DNA from: an uncultured Armatimonadota bacterium
GTDB taxonomy: Bacteria > Armatimonadota > Fimbriimonadia > Fimbriimonadales > Fimbriimonadaceae
Reading direction: 5' to 3'
Length of the DNA stretch: 64,000 bases
NCBI GenBank assembly: GCA_903833215.1
Contig: CAILEM010000010.1
Location: forward strand, 1-64,000
The notes under the pieces are model-generated. The model was given only the letters and a program-made list of their open reading frames with translations, did not search any database and had not been told where the DNA came from. This document shows, in pieces, positions 14,076 to 22,835 of the stretch. Both the position numbers and the translations under genes were made by a program. Position 1 is the first letter of the stretch, and the number at the start of each line of letters is the position of its first letter.

Positions 14076-16745
14076 TCAGGCCCCCGGCACCTTCGCTTCA
14101 ACCACCAGCTTCAATCCATCCAAATACACTCCCGCCGGTGGAATCGTGATCTTCAGTCCATCGCCTACGGCCCGGTATCGACTGGTAGAAGCCGTCCGGA
14201 CAAACGATATCCCGATCCCGACCTTCTGAAACGCGAAATATCCGTCAAAGGCCGAAACCTGCGTTGCCAATATTTGGCCCTTTGCACCAACCAACTCAAG
14301 TGAAACACCGCCAATCGGTTCAGTGGCTCCGTCCTTCAATTCGAAAACGGTTCCCGTGACCTCACCCGTACATACGATAGGGAAGTCCAGCACCGGAACA
14401 TTTCCTGGACGAGGCGTGATCCGAACCCCGACCCGGGACGAAACCCAAAGGGGGTTGCTCAGCGTGGCCTCCGCCACCCGCAAGTCGACCGGTTTGTACG
14501 CAGGCAAGCTATCGATTAGCACAGTCCCGTCCTTAGCCGTGTGCCGCCCAATCGGAAGGTTGTTTGCAAACACCCCGACGTCTTCTAAAACCTCTTCCCC
14601 GGGGTCCAACTTTCCGCTGCCGTTTACATCACGAAATACCCGCACAAGCACGGCCCCCAATGTTGCTTGCGACGATGCGGTGTGCTTCCATTGGTTCGTC
14701 TGCGGATTCCGTACCGTCCCGAACGACAAACTCAGGCCTAGGACAATCCCATTCAGCTTAGAAACATCGACCGTATAGCCATAGGTGTAAGTCCCAAAAC
14801 TTCTCGCAAGCGACGCCGTGACTCCAAGGTTGCGATCCATCGGAGTCTCATACATGCCGTATGTCAGCACCCGCTGATTCGCATAGAACCTTCGAATCTG
14901 AAGACTGAGTTGGTTGATGCTGAGCGCATCGGTCCACGAGTAATGAATCGCACCCTGCAGTAACGGACCATCACCCCAGCGAGTCACGAGAACTTGTCCC
15001 TGCGTGCTGATCCCTTGTCCCGTTTGCTGGCGCCAGTCGAACCAATCGGTGATGCTATACCCATGGCTCTGAAAAGACATCCGGTCCCGGATTTCCCACC
15101 GCTCGATACCCCCTCGGGTTTTCTCATGAGCAAGGTACAAGTCGGTAGGTAACATGCCCGACCACCTGGGCATCGCGATATTGCCGATTTGAAGCCTGGT
15201 TTGTGACTTGATTGGGTCGAGGTTCTGGAGCAGTAACTCACTACGCAAATCCTGAACCCATAGCTGGTTAAGGGTCACGCTTGTTTCCTTCCAAAACCAC
15301 TGCACCCCCACTTCCTCCGCGGTCCCCGACTTTGGGTCAGAGGTCATCTCGGCATATCCGCGAACTCCAAGCGTAAAGGCTTGAAGACCCAACGAGCCGT
15401 AGGTATGGGGACCATCGGTAAGCGTCGTGGTTGCGAGTCCTACCGTCGTGGAAACATTGCCGGTCAAACCAAGATCAGTTCGGGCTGAGATCGGGCTCGC
15501 ACTTTCGAAACTCGGATCTACTACGACTCGATACCAATTCTCGCCAGGCGCAACAAGCTCATTCGCGATGTTCGAGGTTTTTGTCTCAACCCGCTGCTCA
15601 CCACCCGGACCATGAAACACAAGGCGATAGTAATTGACTCCAAACGCGAGCGGCACGTTCTTGAATGTGTATCTGCCGCTAGAGTTAGACATCTGATAGT
15701 CAACTAATGCAGTGCCAAGGAACAACTGAACATCCCACCCTGCGAGCAGAACCCCGGAAAAGGATGTGACATCAAACTGCGAAGAACGATCAATCGGATA
15801 GCTGCTAACAAGGAGTCCAGACTCAAGGTGGGTATCCCAAAGAAGCGGGAAGGCAGGGACGTAAAACTGTCCAACCGCGACCTCTCGGGCATGAAGACTG
15901 CCTAGCAGATGCCCATCAGGATCCGTTTGCCCAACCGACACCGATCCATTGGCAAGCGTCGAGCCAGAATCCAGTTGAAGGAATGCTGTCAGACCTTGGC
16001 GTTCCACATCAGCGGCGAGAAGTGCCGAATAATGTGCGTCCAAGCCCGTGCCTTTCGGTCCCAAACTCAATCCGAACGTCTGATCAAAGGAAGGTCCACC
16101 GAACATTTGATAGGGATTGGGCACCACCGGGAAGCCAGGGTCCCGGTAGGTAGAAAAGCCAGATGTCGCCAACTTTCCCTGCCTGTCGCGTTCCAGCCTC
16201 AGTTGTATCGGCAAAGGCTCCCCTGGCTGAACAGATATGTCCGACCCAAAGACGTCGACCTTGAGCCCAAGGTCGAACCATGTGCTCAAAATCTTGGCAT
16301 CGATGTAGATATCATTCCGATGCAACTCAATCCCGGCACTATCAAACGGGAGAGCGACACCGTTGAGGTTTGCGGTGTGTTTTGCAAGATCAAGTCGGAA
16401 CGGCCGATTCTTGATGCGTACAAATCCATCTGCAGTTCCGAGACCTACGTTGACATTAACCGACAACTCCAAGCAACGGCATATTTCACCAAGTGGCACC
16501 AAGACCCCACCTGGGTACTGATAGGCTTCGAGCCCAGGTGAGACCGATATTCCCGCCATGTGAACCGAGAGAAGAATCAGGCTGTCCTCTGGTCGTGAAA
16601 CGACACTAAGCCGATTCGTTTGCGGGGCGACAGATTTGGCAGGAACCTGAGTGAAACCGCTTGTGAAGAGAACACAGAGAACGGTGAGGAGACTTCGACT
16701 ACCGCGATGTCCGAGAAGTCGAACAGTTACTGCACGACTTCCCAT
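14076..16745 (-). CDS. Fimbrial outer-membrane usher-like protein
   Basis: This 889-aa protein is the likely outer-membrane pore and assembly platform for DUF4402-type fimbriae. It starts with a signal-like segment (LLTVLCVLFTSGFT), then an N-terminal periplasmic region (about 55-165). A long beta-rich stretch with many aromatic-ended strands follows (about 190-680), consistent with a barrel and plug, including GRYTFKNVPLAFGVNYYRLV. The C-terminal 200 residues contain two carboxypeptidase-regulatory/SdrD-B-like beta sandwiches (VRVFRDVNGSGKLDPGEEV; SAFDGYFAFQKVGIG). These tails are typical of ushers in alternative chaperone-usher loci. I chose ATG 16745 after an aggtg site. It is last in the operon, 34 nt after the chaperone, and followed by a terminator. 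Confidence 0.75.
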   Translation of the reverse strand: MGSRAVTVRLLGHRGSRSLLTVLCVLFTSGFTQVPAKSVAPQTNRLSVVSRPEDSLILLSVHMAGISVSPGLEAYQYPGGVLVPLGEICRCLELSVNVNVGLGTADGFVRIKNRPFRLDLAKHTANLNGVALPFDSAGIELHRNDIYIDAKILSTWFDLGLKVDVFGSDISVQPGEPLPIQLRLERDRQGKLATSGFSTYRDPGFPVVPNPYQMFGGPSFDQTFGLSLGPKGTGLDAHYSALLAADVERQGLTAFLQLDSGSTLANGSVSVGQTDPDGHLLGSLHAREVAVGQFYVPAFPLLWDTHLESGLLVSSYPIDRSSQFDVTSFSGVLLAGWDVQLFLGTALVDYQMSNSSGRYTFKNVPLAFGVNYYRLVFHGPGGEQRVETKTSNIANELVAPGENWYRVVVDPSFESASPISARTDLGLTGNVSTTVGLATTTLTDGPHTYGSLGLQAFTLGVRGYAEMTSDPKSGTAEEVGVQWFWKETSVTLNQLWVQDLRSELLLQNLDPIKSQTRLQIGNIAMPRWSGMLPTDLYLAHEKTRGGIERWEIRDRMSFQSHGYSITDWFDWRQQTGQGISTQGQVLVTRWGDGPLLQGAIHYSWTDALSINQLSLQIRRFYANQRVLTYGMYETPMDRNLGVTASLARSFGTYTYGYTVDVSKLNGIVLGLSLSFGTVRNPQTNQWKHTASSQATLGAVLVRVFRDVNGSGKLDPGEEVLEDVGVFANNLPIGRHTAKDGTVLIDSLPAYKPVDLRVAEATLSNPLWVSSRVGVRITPRPGNVPVLDFPIVCTGEVTGTVFELKDGATEPIGGVSLELVGAKGQILATQVSAFDGYFAFQKVGIGISFVRTASTSRYRAVGDGLKITIPPAGVYLDGLKLVVEAKVPGA

Positions 16746-16779
16746 AAGCACCTGCGTTCGTAGTGGACCGATCTAGCCT

Positions 16780-17679
16780 CTACGAAACATCCAGGGTGCC
16801 AATCGCGATCGGCTTGTTGCTTTCCGCTGCCGAGCGGATATACATGACCTTGATCGTCCCACCATGAAGATTCACACTTGTAGGAAGTGCAAGCCGAATT
16901 GAGAAATTCCGGTCCGTATTCGGTGAATACACCGCGACCCCACCGAGATTTCCGATTGGCGTCGAGACCATTCCGCTCTTGATGTACATGAGCTGAATTT
17001 CACCGTAAACCGAGGCATTACCCGTCCGCGTTAAGTGCCCGGTGACAACTTGCTCGCCAGAAACCGTTGTCGCAAGCTTCAAGTCCTTCATGCCAATCGC
17101 CGAACTCGTCTTGCCATGGCGCACGATGAGAGGAATGGAAACACCATAGATGGGTGCCAGTTGCATCGAAATGCCCGTCTCCCCCGAAGCCGTATTGACA
17201 ACGGTATCTGTGCCAACCGGCTCCGGTATCGCCCGGATGAGGATATGGGAGCGATACTCTCCTGCCTCAAGTTCAGCCGGCAGCCGAAGCTGGATGCGAA
17301 CGAGTTGAGATACGTTGGGTTCAAGAACAACCTGGTGAGGGCTGAACTGAACAAGCTCGTCCGCAAACCGCTCGCCAGGACCCGCTGTCTGGATCTCTTC
17401 TAGCTTGCCATCGTCGTTCATCCGTTGATGGATGAGTGAGATTCGATACGTCGCTCGTTTTGATCCTATGTTCAAAAGGTTAACGTCGATAGACCTCTTG
17501 GAGTCTTCGAGCATGACTCGAGTGGGGGCAATAAGGAGGTCGCCACTACCGACGCTCCGACCCTGAGTTGCGTGAGAGTTCGCCGACGCAATACAGGCGA
17601 GTGTCAAAAGTGTGAGCCTGAAGGGTCGGGCAGTGAAAGCTGAAAACGCATTGAGTGTCATAAGGAGAATTCCGAGCAT
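16780..17679 (-). CDS. Fimbrial periplasmic chaperone (PapD-like)
   Basis: This 299-aa exported protein has a long signal region (to about residue 40, ending SANSHATQG) and a PapD-like N-terminal Ig domain. It shows the LLIAPTRVMLEDSKRSIDVN strand and the chaperone hallmark FSPHQVVLEPNVSQLVRI, where fimbrial chaperones carry SP...PG..Q.VR. It should bind pilin subunits in the periplasm and deliver them to the usher encoded next. Length is somewhat longer than classical PapD. The start is uncertain between GTG 17682, ATG 17679 and ATG 17661. The position between pilin and usher genes supports the call. Confidence 0.8.
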   Translation of the reverse strand: MLGILLMTLNAFSAFTARPFRLTLLTLACIASANSHATQGRSVGSGDLLIAPTRVMLEDSKRSIDVNLLNIGSKRATYRISLIHQRMNDDGKLEEIQTAGPGERFADELVQFSPHQVVLEPNVSQLVRIQLRLPAELEAGEYRSHILIRAIPEPVGTDTVVNTASGETGISMQLAPIYGVSIPLIVRHGKTSSAIGMKDLKLATTVSGEQVVTGHLTRTGNASVYGEIQLMYIKSGMVSTPIGNLGGVAVYSPNTDRNFSIRLALPTSVNLHGGTIKVMYIRSAAESNKPIAIGTLDVS

Positions 17680-17752
17680 CACCCCATTTGGGGTCGACGC
17701 AAATATGTCGATATCAAGTTCGAAACCAGGGTTGTTGGTGCACTATCTCGAA

Positions 17753-18277
17753 CTACTGATAGTTGACCGTGACTGTAAATGTTCCGGTGTAAGCCCCTGG
17801 AACTTGGTTGCCACTAATTTGCAGCGTGGCACCGACTGTAATAACCGAAGTTCCACCCGCCGAAAGTGTTCCTGTCGCTGTCGGATTCGTAGTGAACTGG
17901 TTCACCACCATTGTCGAGCCGGTTGGCCCCGCAATGCTAATCGTTGTCGGCAGCGAGATCGTGTACACATAGTTAGCACCACCGGTCACTGTGAAGCTCG
18001 CCGCACCCACCGGGTTAGCCGATAGAGTCAGGGGGATAGGGCCAGCCGAAGTTCTCGTGCCTGAAGTTGAGACTACGACGTTTCCGCCAATCCCCGAAAC
18101 GAACATCCCAAACTGTAAGTCAGTAACTTTGACAATCGTCAAGGCCGATGCAATACCCGCCGTAGCATTAGCCGTTGCCGTTGACTGTCCAAGGGCGCTT
18201 TGTGCTCCAACTGTCATCAGGGCACCTGCCATGAGAACTGGAATCCACTTTTTCAGTGCAAATCTGCAATTTTTCAT
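17753..18277 (-). CDS. DUF4402 pilin-like protein 1
   Basis: The 174-aa protein has a signal peptide (KKWIPVLMAGALMTVGAQSA, cleavage after LGQ) followed by a DUF4402 domain. It begins with the conserved ATANATAGIASALTIVK...LQFG, with GTRTSAGPIPL and GAASFTVTG in the middle and ends GAYTGTFTVTVNYQ. DUF4402 proteins are thought to be structural fimbrial subunits. The alternating hydrophobic C-terminal strand is as expected for donor-strand assembly. It lies 74 bp upstream of the chaperone gene in the same direction, so it is probably the major subunit of this operon. Confidence 0.88.
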   Translation of the reverse strand: MKNCRFALKKWIPVLMAGALMTVGAQSALGQSTATANATAGIASALTIVKVTDLQFGMFVSGIGGNVVVSTSGTRTSAGPIPLTLSANPVGAASFTVTGGANYVYTISLPTTISIAGPTGSTMVVNQFTTNPTATGTLSAGGTSVITVGATLQISGNQVPGAYTGTFTVTVNYQ

Positions 18278-18439
18278 TTAACCGCTCCACGAAGCAGTGG
18301 TGAAGACTGCAAAACCCCACACAGGTTCCACTTGGGAACAAAACGAGTAGCCACCGCTAACACCGTCGGCCAATTCAGCGCCAGCGCAGCACAAGTTAAA
18401 TAGAACCCGAAAGACTCCAAACTCTCGAATCCACAGCAG

Positions 18440-18547
18440 CAGAACGGCACTGATTCCCTCCACCGCGTCCGAGCGGTCGGAGGGTGGTGAGGGGGAAATC
18501 CGGCCAGTCCAAATTGCGTCGAGACGAAGTCGAGACTCCTAACACCC
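18440..18547. repeat. Dispersed intergenic repeat, family A, copy A3
   Basis: The core ccctccaccgcgtccgagcg at 18459, the GGAGGGTGG arm, GGGGGAAATCCGG and GTCGAGACGAAGTCGAGAC occur in the same order as at 3070-3200. It lies between two DUF4402 genes and is the best-preserved uninterrupted copy, useful as the reference for the IS-split copy. Confidence 0.82.
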
Positions 18548-18558
18548 TAATGCCAGAA

Positions 18559-19080
18559 TTATTCGTAATGTACGGTAACCGAAAACGTTCCGTAATACGC
18601 CCCCGGCGTTTGGTTACCACCCACGGTAAGCGTCGCACCCACGCTGATCGTTCCTGAACCCTTTGAAGGTATGGTTCCGTGACCCGAAGGGCTGCTAACG
18701 AACTTGGTGAGCGTCATCTTCGACCCACTCGGGCCATTGAGGGTAACGGAACTCGGAAGCATAATCGTGAAATCGAAGTGGGACGAGCCGTCAACAGTGA
18801 AAGTTGCCGCCCCGACAGGGCTGTTCGCACTGGAGATTAAGATTGGGCCGCTCGCCGTGCGGGATCCTGTAGGATCGATCGTGATCGTTCCCGGCGTACC
18901 CGAAACAAACGTTCCAAATTGAAGATCGGCAATCTTACAGAGCTTAATCGCCGGCATCACCGAAGCCGTAATATCCGCCATCGTGCTCGTTTGACCGTAG
19001 GATGTCCGAACGCCTACTGCAATGAATCCGACGAACAGAATCCATTTTTTCGAGCGCAAACATGCAAACCTCTGTGCCAC
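18559..19080 (-). CDS. DUF4402 pilin-like protein 2
   Basis: This 173-aa protein is a paralogue of the neighbouring DUF4402 protein. It shares signal peptide type (KKWILFVGFIAVGVRTS), LQFGTFVSG, DPTGSRTASGPI, GAATFTVDG, and the ending GAYYGTFSVTVHYE. The two differ across most of the domain, so the duplication is old. It may be a minor or tip subunit. The start could be GTG 19080 or, judged by an agagg site, TTG 19059. It is separated from the first copy by a family A repeat of about 280 bp, so it may have its own promoter. Confidence 0.85.
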   Translation of the reverse strand: MAQRFACLRSKKWILFVGFIAVGVRTSYGQTSTMADITASVMPAIKLCKIADLQFGTFVSGTPGTITIDPTGSRTASGPILISSANSPVGAATFTVDGSSHFDFTIMLPSSVTLNGPSGSKMTLTKFVSSPSGHGTIPSKGSGTISVGATLTVGGNQTPGAYYGTFSVTVHYE

Positions 19081-19144
19081 TCCCTTGGAGACGATTCAAT
19101 GGGTGGCATGTTCCACCACTCACATCAATACAACCCATCCTTGC

Positions 19145-19894
19145 TTAAGCCTGAGGCGCCGTTACAACGCCGCCCGTCCGAAGATACTCGGCGAAATACT
19201 CCGGCAAACCCGCTGTAACTAGTCGTTGACAAGCGCTCTCAACGTCGTACTCGACCCGAATCTGTTCCGAACTCACTGCTCCACCTTCGATAGTCAACGA
19301 ACAATAGCCAGCCCGAACATCTCCATCCTTCGGACGGCCAACGCTGCCTGTATTCACGAAGTGAACTCCATTCACCATCCGATGGAATGGCACGTGGGTA
19401 TGCCCAAAAACAATCACTTCGGCACCGGCATCCGCTACACCATCAGCCGTGAACTGCTTCAGATAACCATCAGAGCGGTTCTCAAAAAGGTACTCCGTCG
19501 TATCTCGCGGTGATCCGTGGCACAGCAAAACACGAAGCCCATCAACCTGGCACCGAATCTCGCGGGGCAACTCTCGCAACCAGGCTTTATTGGGCTCCGA
19601 CGTATGCTCCCGGGTCCAGAAGAATGAGACGTTCGACATTTCGATATCGAACGGCTTGATGTAATGACAGCCACAGCTCTCCCGTTCAAACCCAACGCCC
19701 TCATCGTAATTGCCAAGCACAGTTGGGCAGCCCATCGCCACCACAACTTCTTGAACCTCGTTCGGTTCGCTGGCATAGCCGCCAAGGTCGCCAAGGCAAT
19801 AGACCAGGTCATAGTTACCGGCCGCAATGTGATCCCTCACCGCGAGCATCGCGGGCAAGTTGGCGTGAACGTCGGAGAAGATAGCGATTTTCAT
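19145..19894 (-). CDS. Calcineurin-like metallophosphoesterase (YfcE/DUF2436-type fold)
   Basis: The 249-aa protein has all motifs of a bimetal phosphoesterase: SDVHAN (Asp8, His10), CLGDLGGYA, LGNYDEG in place of the usual GNHD, CHGSP and VFGHTHVPF. It is cytoplasmic, with no signal peptide. The class hydrolyses phosphodiesters or phosphomonoesters; the substrate here is unknown. It starts only 6 nt after the arsA stop codon, so it is very likely the last gene of the ars transcript. A metallophosphoesterase is not a standard ars gene, which makes its context more informative than its fold. Confidence 0.88.
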   Translation of the reverse strand: MKIAIFSDVHANLPAMLAVRDHIAAGNYDLVYCLGDLGGYASEPNEVQEVVVAMGCPTVLGNYDEGVGFERESCGCHYIKPFDIEMSNVSFFWTREHTSEPNKAWLRELPREIRCQVDGLRVLLCHGSPRDTTEYLFENRSDGYLKQFTADGVADAGAEVIVFGHTHVPFHRMVNGVHFVNTGSVGRPKDGDVRAGYCSLTIEGGAVSSEQIRVEYDVESACQRLVTAGLPEYFAEYLRTGGVVTAPQA

Positions 19895-19900
19895 AGAGGT

Positions 19901-21631
19901 CTACTCGCAGGGTTGAGATCGATGCACCTTAGGGGTCCAAGCCATCCCCACAAGTCGATTCGAGAGCCTAGCCGCTTCCGCGAATGGCCCGGATTCCTGG
20001 TTGGCTTTGGCACGGAGCAAGGGATCCGTAGGTCCCGCCAAAGAGAGTGACTGGTTCACAATCCAGCCAAACGGCTCGATTCCAGCTCGGCGCAAATCGT
20101 CCTGCAACCGCTCCGCCTCATGAACCGGCGTGGGTTGGGGAAGGGTGACAATAACGATTTTCGTTTGAACCGGGTCCCGAAGCGTTGGAAGGAGTTGACG
20201 AACCGATTCCGGCATTTCCGAGGTGGTTCGTAGAACCTCCCTGTGATAAGCCTCCGCCGAATCGAGCAGTAAGAGACTGTGTCCAGTCGGGGCAGTATCC
20301 ACAACCACAAACCGTTGCTTGCCCTCAAAGACTGCTTCCGCAAACGCGCGAAACACAGCAATCTCCTCGGTACAAGGCGACCGCAAGTCCTCAACCAGCA
20401 ACGCAAGCCCCTCTTCATCCATTTCAGGTCGGGCTGCTTCGATAATATTCTCTGAGTACTTCTTGATTTCAGTTCCCGGGTCAATCGATCGGACGGTTAC
20501 GTTCGAAGGGAACTGAGATTTCCAGTCGTCAAGATTTCCCGCCGGGTCAGTGGTGGTTAGCAGAACTGGGAAATTGCGTCGTCCGAGTTCGAGAGCAATC
20601 TCGACCGCGATGGTGGTTTTTCCGACCCCACCTTTGCCCATCGTCATGATCACGCCGCTGCCCGACTGAGAGATTTCGTCGACAAACGTGCCGAAATCCA
20701 GCCCATGAGGAACTTCGATCAGATGATCGCCATCGCCAACCGTCGCTTGCATCGGCAAGACAAGGGCCTCAAGCGCCTGACGACCAACAATGTTGAACCC
20801 CATCATCGGTACTTGCGAAAGGGGTAGAAGCTTCAGGCCATCAGGCATGCTAGCCAACCCATTCCGACAACCTTCGGCAAAAGCCATCGCTACCGGGTCC
20901 TGCGTATCGGTCGCGACAAATACACCATTCACGACCAAGCGTAAGTTCCGGATTCCCAGTTCCGCCAACTCATTCTGCGTCCGGGCCGCCTCATTCAAGC
21001 TTGAGCTTTCGGGCCTTGCGACCAGAACAATGGTGGTTTGTCCAGGGTCCCCCAGACGCTCCAACGCGCTCTTGTACTTTTCGCGCTGATCTTGGAGTCC
21101 GGCAAGGGGGCCGAGGCAGCTCGTCTCCGATGTCGTCGTGTTCAGATATCCGTTCCAGGCACTTGGCAGAGAAAGTAGCCGCAGTGTGTGACCGGTTGGA
21201 GCGGTATCAAAAATCACCCTGTCAAACTTCTCAACAGTTGCTGGATCGGTAATGAGCCTCACGAACTCATCGAAAGAAGCGATCTCAGTGGTGCAAGCCC
21301 CTGAAAACTGCTCTTCCATGTTTCGAAGGACAGCTTCGGGGAGCACGCCACGGTACGGACCCACGATCTTCTCTCGATACGCTTGAGCCGCCGCTTCAGG
21401 GTCGAGATTGACTCCAAACAGCCCAGGAATACCGGATATCGGAGTTGGCTCCATGCCAAGTTTGGTCTCAAAGACCTCATCCAGATTCGAAGCTGGATCG
21501 GTGCTAATGATGATTGTCCGCAGTCCGAGCTCTGCAAATTGCAGTGCCGTTGCCGCCGAAAGGGAGGTCTTTCCGACCCCACCTTTTCCGGTGAAGAAAG
21601 CGAACCTTGTCTCCAGGTTGTCAATCCACAT
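19901..21631 (-). CDS. arsA: Arsenite/antimonite-stimulated ATPase ArsA
   Basis: This 576-aa protein is a full double-domain ArsA. Each half has a deviant Walker A motif (GKGGVGKTS near residue 14, GKGGVGKTT near 330) and the signal-transduction motif DTAPTGH. The three arsenite-binding cysteines known from plasmid R773 ArsA appear to be conserved: FSGACTTEIASF, ETSCLGPLAG and RSPCTEEIAVF. ArsA normally binds the ArsB membrane pump and powers As(III)/Sb(III) export. Its ATG (21631) overlaps the end of arsD by 11 nt; a GTG at 21649 is an alternative. No arsB or acr3 lies in this window. Confidence 0.95.
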   Translation of the reverse strand: MWIDNLETRFAFFTGKGGVGKTSLSAATALQFAELGLRTIIISTDPASNLDEVFETKLGMEPTPISGIPGLFGVNLDPEAAAQAYREKIVGPYRGVLPEAVLRNMEEQFSGACTTEIASFDEFVRLITDPATVEKFDRVIFDTAPTGHTLRLLSLPSAWNGYLNTTTSETSCLGPLAGLQDQREKYKSALERLGDPGQTTIVLVARPESSSLNEAARTQNELAELGIRNLRLVVNGVFVATDTQDPVAMAFAEGCRNGLASMPDGLKLLPLSQVPMMGFNIVGRQALEALVLPMQATVGDGDHLIEVPHGLDFGTFVDEISQSGSGVIMTMGKGGVGKTTIAVEIALELGRRNFPVLLTTTDPAGNLDDWKSQFPSNVTVRSIDPGTEIKKYSENIIEAARPEMDEEGLALLVEDLRSPCTEEIAVFRAFAEAVFEGKQRFVVVDTAPTGHSLLLLDSAEAYHREVLRTTSEMPESVRQLLPTLRDPVQTKIVIVTLPQPTPVHEAERLQDDLRRAGIEPFGWIVNQSLSLAGPTDPLLRAKANQESGPFAEAARLSNRLVGMAWTPKVHRSQPCE

Positions 21632-22001
21632 CGGAGCAGCACCCGTCACTCGGCAGCACGTTCAGCTGCTTACGTGGCTTTTCTTCGAGTGCGGCCGCAT
21701 CGAGTCCGAACCAACTTGCCATCTCGGCACGCGAGGGATAGCAGCCTTTCGCTCGTACGCTGTTGTTCACGATAAATAGCGGAAGGTTCTCAGCCCGAGG
21801 TCCCATTGCTGCCATCACCATCGGTGACCGCGTAAACGCCTGCGGTTGACGGCCCAAATTGAACCTCTCGACCGTGATCCCCTGGCCCTTTAGAAAGCTA
21901 ATATCCGATGCCAGCCGCAACAACTTTGGGTCCACACTCGGGCCGCACACTCCCGTAGAACAGCACATCGCAGGGTCATAAACGTATAACGTCGCACTCA
22001 T
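21621..22001 (-). CDS. arsD: Arsenic metallochaperone ArsD
   Basis: The 126-aa protein matches ArsD, which passes As(III) to ArsA. The functional cysteines of E. coli ArsD (Cys12, Cys13, Cys18) align with Cys13, Cys14 and Cys19 in AMCCSTGVCGPS. The thioredoxin-like fold motif with LPLFIVNN follows, and a C-terminal GCCSDVD adds a vicinal cysteine pair as in several ArsD proteins. The ATG overlaps the arsR stop codon (TAATG), and its 3' end overlaps arsA, so the three genes form one coupled unit. Confidence 0.95.
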   Translation of the reverse strand: MSATLYVYDPAMCCSTGVCGPSVDPKLLRLASDISFLKGQGITVERFNLGRQPQAFTRSPMVMAAMGPRAENLPLFIVNNSVRAKGCYPSRAEMASWFGLDAAALEEKPRKQLNVLPSDGCCSDVD

Positions 22002-22348
22002 TAGCAGCACTCCTCAGAAATCTTGGAATCGTGGTTAAGGTAGTCGGCAAGACGAGCCAGGGCAACTCGATTCACTCCGCAAATCATGTACTTGCCTCGC
22101 CGTTCGACGTGAATAAGACCTGCATCACGTAGCTCGTTGATATGGAACGAGATCGTGGAGTTGATCTTGTCCTTGCCTGTGATATGGCAGCAAACTTCAC
22201 CGACGGAAGGTCCATCGATCAGGTGAACGTCCCCCTCCTCACCGACCGCAACCGGACTACACCGGTCTCGCAAAAAGTCGAGTATTTGCACCCGAGTCTT
22301 ATCTCCAAGCGCCTTGAACATCAACGCCAGATCGGCAGAGGAATCCAT
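22001..22348 (-). CDS. arsR: ArsR/SmtB-family repressor
   Basis: The 115-aa winged-helix protein has the family N-terminus (ALMFKALGDKTRVQILDFL), a recognition helix region around STISFHINELRDAGLI and a wing at VERRGKYMICGV. Cysteines that may bind As(III) are the pair in VGEVCCHI at the start of the recognition helix region and the C-terminal EECC. It should repress the operon until As(III) or Sb(III) binds. It is the first gene of arsR-arsD-arsA-metallophosphoesterase, with inverted repeats directly upstream. Confidence 0.93.
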   Translation of the reverse strand: MDSSADLALMFKALGDKTRVQILDFLRDRCSPVAVGEEGDVHLIDGPSVGEVCCHITGKDKINSTISFHINELRDAGLIHVERRGKYMICGVNRVALARLADYLNHDSKISEECC

Positions 22349-22390
22349 ATGACGAAGGATACCGTAATCATTTCGTCATTCTTAGGAATG
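22349..22390 (-). promoter_or_regulatory. Candidate ArsR operator
   Basis: Two inverted repeats lie directly upstream of the arsR ATG: ATGACGAA (22349-22356) with TTCGTCAT (22372-22379), and CATTC-TTAG-GAATG (22377-22390). Either could be the ArsR binding site. The first overlaps where ribosomes would bind. Confidence 0.5.
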
Positions 22391-22835
22391 TTGGACTGAA
22401 TCGCGTTAAGGATCTATGAAAGTTCAAACAACCTCTACCACCGCTCGTCTCTGCCGCGACCCCTAACACTCCTACCACCCCCGTGGTCGACGGTGATCGT
22501 ACCGGCACAAGGACCTTGGAGATGTAACCCAACTCACACTCTTTCACCTTAAATTGCCTGATCAAACAACAAATTGGGATCACGCCATTGATGTCCTGAT
22601 ACAAACCCTGGCGGCTAATCCTGCGTCTGAAAGAATCGCCCTGGGACTAAATACTTTATGGACTCAAGCGTGGCCTTGAGTAATGAGCATGATGACTCAT
22701 TGTATTGAAAGTACCTGTAAGTACTAAGACTCATTACTGGGAACAAGGGCGACGGTTCTACCTACACCTATCCGATGATGCGAGATGTCAGTTGCGTTTC
22801 CACTCCGTTGTAACGGGGTGGCAGGAGAGTCGCCA
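22391..22835. other. Divergent intergenic region with a family B repeat and small hairpins
   Basis: A family B repeat variant (core GTGGTCGACGGTGATCGTAC at 22483) sits at about 22445-22515. Further on, GAGTAATGAG (about 22677) and its complement CTCATTAC (about 22730) recur, with CTCATT also at 22695. A hairpin CCACTCCGTT-GT-AACGGGGTGG spans 22800-22821, directly before the ribosome-binding site of the lipoprotein gene, and could influence its translation. I compared this leader with riboswitch classes I know and found no match. Confidence 0.45.

Noticed and set aside
15909-16541. 210-residue plus-strand frame in the usher gene
   Set aside because: It is antisense to the usher, in an operon with clear direction and terminator, and it has no recognisable features.
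22600-22835. Riboswitch upstream of the lipoprotein gene
   Set aside because: I checked the leader against the consensus of c-di-GMP and other common classes and found no matching core; only simple hairpins are present.
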